Positions 14,744-17,887 of a stretch of DNA of 17,887 nt are shown one piece after another (position 1 is the first letter of the stretch; every line of letters begins with the position of its first letter). The stretch comes from Teretinema sp964641135. GTDB lineage: Bacteria; Spirochaetota; Spirochaetia; Treponematales; Treponemataceae. The position numbers were made by a program, and so were the translations under genes. A model generated the notes under the pieces. That model had not been told where the DNA came from, did not search any database, and saw only the letters and a program-made list of their open reading frames with translations. Where the stretch lies: NCBI GenBank assembly GCA_964641135.1, contig CAZXJV010000059.1:1-17887 (forward strand). Direction: 5' to 3'.

Positions 14744-15294
14744 AAAAATCTCCCTACACTCATTTTATCGGTGTTTTGCTGTCCGTTGAAATCTCGGATA
14801 CCATACAAACGTGTCGAGGCTGGATGAACCGTTTTTGGGGCTGTCGTTCAGGACACCGCACAGTTCCGCATATAACCCTTGTTCCACCCTTTGCTGCCCC
14901 CGATGTCAGCCGGACAGAATTGTTTCATTTGCTGGATTCTGTCGCTGCTTCCACACAGAGCTTTGAGGGGATTTGTGAAGGTTTTGGAGCCTTCGGCGAC
15001 CGCACCGTGTACGCCCGGGTCCTTCCGGATTCATGCTGGGATACACTGCGCGCTTCACTGTATCGCGAAAGTTCTGTCAGACTGCCGGGTCTGCTTCCTC
15101 CGGCCCGAAATCCTTTTACCCCTCATATCACGGTTGCAAACCGCGATATACCTCCCGGGACGGTTCCCGCAGCCCTGGAGTATTTTCACGCTCTCGATTT
15201 TCATGCAGGTTTTCCCGTAGATCATTTGACGCTGTTTTGCAGGAATTCGGATCATTGGGATGTCGCAGGTTCGGTAAACCTTTTGAGAGATTGA
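14740..15294 (+). CDS. thpR: 2H phosphoesterase, RNA 2',3'-cyclic phosphodiesterase / 2'-5' RNA ligase family (ThpR-like)
   Basis: The 184-residue product from GTG 14740 has both HxT catalytic motifs of the 2H superfamily: His44-Ile-Thr46 in VPHITLVPPF and His129-Ile-Thr131 in TPHITVANR. Family members hydrolyse 2',3'-cyclic phosphates on RNA ends or join tRNA halves by a 2'-5' bond in vitro. I chose GTG at 14740 rather than the upstream in-frame ATG at 14629 because the protein then begins just before the first beta strand (HFIGVLLSVEI) and because it overlaps the tcdA stop in a GTGA arrangement. The upstream residues would lie wholly within tcdA. Only a weak AAGG-type ribosome binding site precedes it, so coupling to tcdA translation is likely. 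Confidence 0.82.
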   Translation: MKKSPYTHFIGVLLSVEISDTIQTCRGWMNRFWGCRSGHRTVPHITLVPPFAAPDVSRTELFHLLDSVAASTQSFEGICEGFGAFGDRTVYARVLPDSCWDTLRASLYRESSVRLPGLLPPARNPFTPHITVANRDIPPGTVPAALEYFHALDFHAGFPVDHLTLFCRNSDHWDVAGSVNLLRD

Positions 15295-15319
15295 CATCAT
15301 CAAATCTCATATTTTTTTA
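15287..15319 (+). terminator. Weak intrinsic terminator candidate after thpR
   Basis: GAGATT (15287-15292) and AATCTC (15303-15308) can pair around a 10-nt loop, followed by AT and a T-run up to 15319. The stem is short and A/T-rich and includes the thpR stop codon, so efficiency is doubtful. Confidence 0.35.
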
Positions 15320-15351
15320 TCAGTTTATCCGGATCCCGTTAATTCGGGTTA

Positions 15352-15381
15352 TTGACTGACTTGTGTGTAACCTGTTAGCAT
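15352..15381 (+). promoter_or_regulatory. Predicted sigma-70-type promoter of amtB-glnK
   Basis: TTGACT (15352-15357), an 18-nt spacer and TAGCAT (15376-15381) with a TG-n extension (15373-15375) form a plausible promoter. The predicted start near 15388 gives a leader of about 77 nt. I searched the gap for the sigma-54 pattern common before amt genes elsewhere and did not find it. Confidence 0.5.
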
Positions 15382-15387
15382 ACGGTT

Positions 15388-15479
15388 AATTAATGACGCT
15401 GTCCTGCGTATGCAGCGGGGCGTCAACTACAATGACGTAGGTACACTTCTTCAAGGGGGTTCCTATGGACGTAGTTGAC
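15388..15479 (+). promoter_or_regulatory. amtB leader with mutually exclusive stem-loops around the start codon
   Basis: Three pairings compete here. TGACGC (15394-15399) pairs with GCGTCA (15420-15425), enclosing a small CTGC/GCAG hairpin. CGTCA (15421-15425) pairs with TGACG (15433-15437). GTCAACTAC (15422-15430) pairs perfectly with GTAGTTGAC (15471-15479), which lies in amtB codons 3-5, so the ribosome binding site AAGGGGG and the ATG sit in the loop. Segment 15420-15430 takes part in all three. No known riboswitch class is recognised. Confidence 0.4.
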
Positions 15480-16763
15480 TCCGCAAAAGCGCTGGATACG
15501 CTGCTCGTAGGCCTTGATACCGTATGGGTGCTGCTTGCCGCCTTTCTTGTTTTTTTTATGAATCTTGGTTTCGCAATGGTCGAATCCGGATTATGCCGCA
15601 GTAAAAACACAGTCAATATCCTGACCAAGAACTTCACTGTTTTTGCTATTGCATCTCTTTCCTTCTGTCTTATTGGCTGGGGGCTTATGTTTAGCGACGG
15701 CAATGCTTTTGTCGGTCTGACCAACATCTTCTTTGCCAACGGCGGAGTTGATGAAGGATTCAGCGCAATCAGCTGGACCCGCGTACCGTTCTGGGCAAAG
15801 TTTCTGTTTCAGCTGGTTTTTGCCGGTACTGCCGCAACAATTGTTTCCGGTGTGGTAGCAGAACGCATCAAATTTCATTCATTCCTAATATTCTCATTTA
15901 TTCTTGTAGCCTTGATGTATCCTCTTTCCGGACACTGGATATGGGGCGGCGGCTGGCTGCAGGATCTTGGCTTCTGGGATTTTGCCGGTTCAACCGTTGT
16001 TCATTCAGTCGGCGGTTGGGCTGCCCTGGCCGGCGTTATTGTCCTGGGCCCCCGTCTGGGAAAATACCGCGCTGACGGCAGTGTAAATCCCATCATCGGT
16101 CATAACATGTCAATGGTAACCCTGGGAGGACTTATTCTGTGGTTCGGCTGGTTCGGGTTTAATCCCGGTTCTACTATGGCTGTAGGCGACGGTTCTGCAA
16201 TCGCACACATTGCTGTTACAACAAATACAGCAGCTGCGGCTGCAATTCTGACCTCGATCATTACCGCCTGGCTGTATTTGGGAAAACCTGATCTTTCCAT
16301 GATTGTGAACGGTGCTCTTGCCGGACTTGTAGCGATAACCGCCGGCTGTGCATTTGTAAGCGTCGCAAGCGCAGCAATTATAGGTGCAGTGGCCGGAGTT
16401 CTTGTAGTGCTTGCAGTTCCATTCTTTGACCGCCTCAAGCTGGATGATCCGGTCGGTGCCCTTTCTGTACACCTGGTAAACGGAGTATGGGGAACACTGG
16501 CCGTTGGCCTGTTTGCAGTTAACGGTATTGCAGGAAATGAAACCGGCAACGGTTTCTTTATTGACCGGACAGTTACTCTTCTTGGTCATCAGGCCCTTGG
16601 CGTTGTTGCAGTCGGCGGCTTTACTTTTATAGTGTCGCTTGCAGTCTGGATTCTTCTTAAAAAGGTGTTCGGGTTGCGTGTCAGCCGTGAGGAAGAAATC
16701 GGCGGTCTTGATCGCGGCGAGCATGGCGCCGAGGCGTATGCAGGATTCCAGATCATTGATTAA
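15465..16763 (+). CDS. amtB: Ammonium transporter (Amt/AmtB)
   Basis: AmtB is a trimeric inner-membrane channel for ammonium uptake, gated by the PII protein encoded next door. The 432-residue protein has eleven expected membrane helices and the pore residues: the twin histidines His180 (VVHSVGGWAALAG) and His336 (SVHLVNGVWG), the Phe gate near Phe120, and the conserved Asp172 in WDFAGS. The C-terminal tail ending LRVSREEEIGGLDRGEHG is the PII-binding region. There is no obvious long signal peptide. AAGGGGG (15453-15459) lies 5 nt before the ATG. Genetic linkage with glnK downstream is the standard arrangement, so regulation by nitrogen status is expected, although no known regulator site is visible. 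Confidence 0.97.
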   Translation: MDVVDSAKALDTLLVGLDTVWVLLAAFLVFFMNLGFAMVESGLCRSKNTVNILTKNFTVFAIASLSFCLIGWGLMFSDGNAFVGLTNIFFANGGVDEGFSAISWTRVPFWAKFLFQLVFAGTAATIVSGVVAERIKFHSFLIFSFILVALMYPLSGHWIWGGGWLQDLGFWDFAGSTVVHSVGGWAALAGVIVLGPRLGKYRADGSVNPIIGHNMSMVTLGGLILWFGWFGFNPGSTMAVGDGSAIAHIAVTTNTAAAAAILTSIITAWLYLGKPDLSMIVNGALAGLVAITAGCAFVSVASAAIIGAVAGVLVVLAVPFFDRLKLDDPVGALSVHLVNGVWGTLAVGLFAVNGIAGNETGNGFFIDRTVTLLGHQALGVVAVGGFTFIVSLAVWILLKKVFGLRVSREEEIGGLDRGEHGAEAYAGFQIID

Positions 16764-16769
16764 TGAGCA

Positions 16770-16832
16770 GGTCGCTGACCAGGGGTTGATTGCTGGTGTA
16801 CACGCAATCTCCTGGACAGTTTAATTTTTTTT
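16770..16832 (+). other. Structured amtB-glnK spacer, possible attenuator or processing site
   Basis: A two-part stem is formed by CCAGG (16779-16783) with CCTGG (16811-16815) and, inside it, GATTGC (16788-16793) with GCAATC (16804-16809). A run of eight T begins 9 nt later (16825-16832), too far for a classical terminator but suggestive of a weak one. A smaller hairpin GGTC/GACC (16770-16780) shares bases with the first arm. This spacer precedes the glnK ribosome binding site and could lower or adjust glnK expression relative to amtB. Confidence 0.45.
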
Positions 16833-16847
16833 CAAGGAGCGTAACAC

Positions 16848-17189
16848 ATGAAACTGGTAGTAGCCTTGATTCAGCCCTACAAGCTGGATGATGTAAAAAA
16901 AGCCCTTTTTGAGGCCGATGTGCACAAGATGACTGTTTCGTCTGCACAGGGGTGCGGTCAGCAGGCTGGTTATACCGAAGAATACCGCGGTGCAATAACC
17001 GAGGTAAATCTTTTAAAGAAGATCCGCCTTGATATAGCGGTGAATGACGAATTTGTTCAGCCGACTATTGATGCCATCATCAAAGGAGCCCGGACCGGAA
17101 AGATCGGCGACGGAAAGATATGGGTGACAAACCTTGAGCGTTGTATACGGATTCGTACCGGCGAAACCGGCTCGGATGCCATCGGCTAA
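16848..17189 (+). CDS. glnK: PII nitrogen regulatory protein (GlnK/GlnB family) lacking Tyr51
   Basis: PII proteins are trimeric sensors of ATP/ADP and 2-oxoglutarate that control ammonium channels and nitrogen enzymes. The 113-residue product aligns without gaps to E. coli GlnB over the first 51 residues as I remember it. Kept are Gln39 and Lys58 for 2-oxoglutarate, the nucleotide-binding TGKIGDGKI (83-91) and IRIRTG at the end. In the T-loop, however, EEYRGAITEVN places Thr at position 51, where GlnB/GlnK of enterobacteria carry the uridylylated tyrosine. Gln38 also replaces Arg38. AAGGAG (16834-16839) lies 8 nt before the ATG. Being next to amtB, it most likely acts as GlnK and blocks AmtB, but not under uridylylation control at Tyr51. 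Confidence 0.95.
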   Translation: MKLVVALIQPYKLDDVKKALFEADVHKMTVSSAQGCGQQAGYTEEYRGAITEVNLLKKIRLDIAVNDEFVQPTIDAIIKGARTGKIGDGKIWVTNLERCIRIRTGETGSDAIG

Positions 17190-17195
17190 TTCTGG

Positions 17196-17239
17196 GGAAT
17201 AAAAAACGCGGTCACTCTGGACCGCGTTTTTTTTATTCC
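17196..17239. terminator. Bidirectional intrinsic terminator between glnK and hom
   Basis: CGCGGTC (17207-17213) and GACCGCG (17220-17226) form the core stem with a 6-nt loop, flanked by six A (17201-17206) and eight T (17227-17234). The outer GGAAT/ATTCC arms (17196-17200, 17235-17239) extend the symmetry. It ends glnK rightward and hom leftward, and the hom stop codon lies within its arm. Confidence 0.93.
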
Positions 17240-17887
17240 AGGATTGGAATAATCTTCGGGTTTGCCAGAAGAGCTCTGGGGTCGGCGGATCGGATTGCGG
17301 CAACTGCTCTTTCTATGCGGGCCATTGTGGTCGGTTTTGTGGTTATAGCAAAAAGGGCACCTGCGGTACCCTCAGGTCTAAGATTGTGGGTCATGGTATC
17401 GATATTTATTTCTTCCCGCCCGACAGCAGTTGCGATAATGCCGGTTATCCCCGGACGATCTTCTGTGTCGAAAATGATGGTGTAGGGCAAGTCGAGCTGT
17501 TCAAACGGAAGCAGTTTTAAGCCGTTTGGCCGGTATTCGCGCAGGGCTGCAGCTCCGTATCGGGCGATAAAAATGATATCTGATACGATGGCACTGCCGG
17601 TTTCAAGTGAACCTGCCCCCTGGCCTATAAATACATTTTCCTGTGAATGGTCGCCAAGCAGGGCTACAGCATTCGTTGCTCCGTTAATATCGGAGAGAAT
17701 ATTGTTTTTTTTGACCATCATGGGGCGGACAGTGGCATACACACCTGCACCTTCTTTTTTTGCATAACAGATCAGCTTGATGACAGAATCTGTTTCTTCG
17801 GCAAAGCGGGTGTCATCCGCAGTAATGCTGTCAATGCCGAGTACAGAAAAATCGCCGACAACAGCGTCAATCGCGTAAATGATCTTG
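17233..17887 (-). CDS. hom: Homoserine dehydrogenase, C-terminal part with ACT domain (5' end outside window)
   Basis: Homoserine dehydrogenase reduces aspartate semialdehyde to homoserine on the way to threonine and methionine. The frame stays open on the minus strand to the window edge, giving 217 residues. The first part contains the end of the catalytic domain (VLGIDSITADDTRFAEE, VIKLICYAKKEG) and the region before the ACT domain (NAVALLGDH, FIGQGAGSLETGSAIVSDII). The rest is an ACT regulatory domain (IIFDTEDRPGITGIIATAVG, INIDTMTHNL), usually the site of threonine feedback. GAG-x-LETGSA differs from the more common PTASA version. The TAA at 17233-17235 falls inside the shared terminator. 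The NAD(P)-binding N-terminal domain is outside the window. Confidence 0.93.
   Translation of the reverse strand, partial: KIIYAIDAVVGDFSVLGIDSITADDTRFAEETDSVIKLICYAKKEGAGVYATVRPMMVKKNNILSDINGATNAVALLGDHSQENVFIGQGAGSLETGSAIVSDIIFIARYGAAALREYRPNGLKLLPFEQLDLPYTIIFDTEDRPGITGIIATAVGREEINIDTMTHNLRPEGTAGALFAITTKPTTMARIERAVAAIRSADPRALLANPKIIPILE

Noticed and set aside
15335..15347. CCCG/CGGG hairpin before the amtB promoter as a terminator of thpR
   Set aside because: Only 4 bp, and no T-run follows; it more likely occurs by chance upstream of the -35.
15295..15464. Sigma-54 promoter before amtB
   Set aside because: No TGGC-N8-TGC-like pair with correct spacing is present. A sigma-70-type promoter fits better.
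16110..16724. 204-codon minus-strand frame opposite amtB
   Set aside because: Low-complexity, cysteine-rich translation opposite a fully conserved transporter; no ribosome binding site and no motif.
1..17887. Mobile elements, CRISPR arrays, tRNA or rRNA genes, attachment sites
   Set aside because: I looked for transposase-like proteins, regularly spaced repeats and cloverleaf or rRNA sequences and saw none. Genes are nearly all housekeeping or transport functions.

Overview
The window looks like a stretch of ordinary bacterial chromosome. I could not run a database search, but the protein texts suggest a spirochaete (free-living Spirochaeta/Treponema-like lineage). The clues are rho directly followed by rpmE, a very large mammalian-soluble-adenylyl-cyclase-like protein, an ornithine-racemase-type PLP enzyme, and a PII protein without the uridylylation tyrosine. 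I see no phage genes, insertion sequences, CRISPR arrays, rRNA or tRNA genes. Coding density is high and base composition is even by eye.

Layout. 1-1144 (+): the 3' end of rho, a structured gap, rpmE and a strong intrinsic terminator. 1143-8407 (+): a new promoter, then a radical SAM/SPASM protein and a 1419-residue protein with two class III cyclase domains, a STAND-type ATPase and TPR repeats. These are followed by purE and purK, which overlap by 4 nt. 8382-13790 (-): the operon potA-potB-potC-potD for spermidine/putrescine import, followed by a GNAT acetyltransferase and an ornithine/alanine-racemase-family enzyme whose 3' end overlaps purK tail to tail. 13791-13900 is a divergent promoter region. 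13901-15294 (+): tcdA and a 2H-phosphoesterase (thpR-like), overlapping by 4 nt. 15352-17239 (+): a promoter, a potentially switching leader, amtB, a structured spacer, glnK and a bidirectional terminator. 17233-17887 (-): the C-terminal part of homoserine dehydrogenase with its ACT domain, running off the window.

How the genes work together. Four modules are clear: polyamine uptake plus a probable basic-amino-acid racemase, purine synthesis through N5-CAIR, ammonium uptake with its PII regulator, and tRNA modification/RNA-end enzymes. The least understood module is the radical SAM plus sAC-like cyclase pair, which has no obvious substrate peptide and lies directly before purEK.

The most interesting signals are these: a cyclase with an intact composite catalytic site but apparently lost bicarbonate-site residues; Thr instead of Tyr at PII position 51; a tcdA promoter placed so that its mRNA should be leaderless; an amtB leader with mutually exclusive pairings, one of which loops out the start site; and hairpins in the rho-rpmE gap that could be a ribosomal-protein leader.
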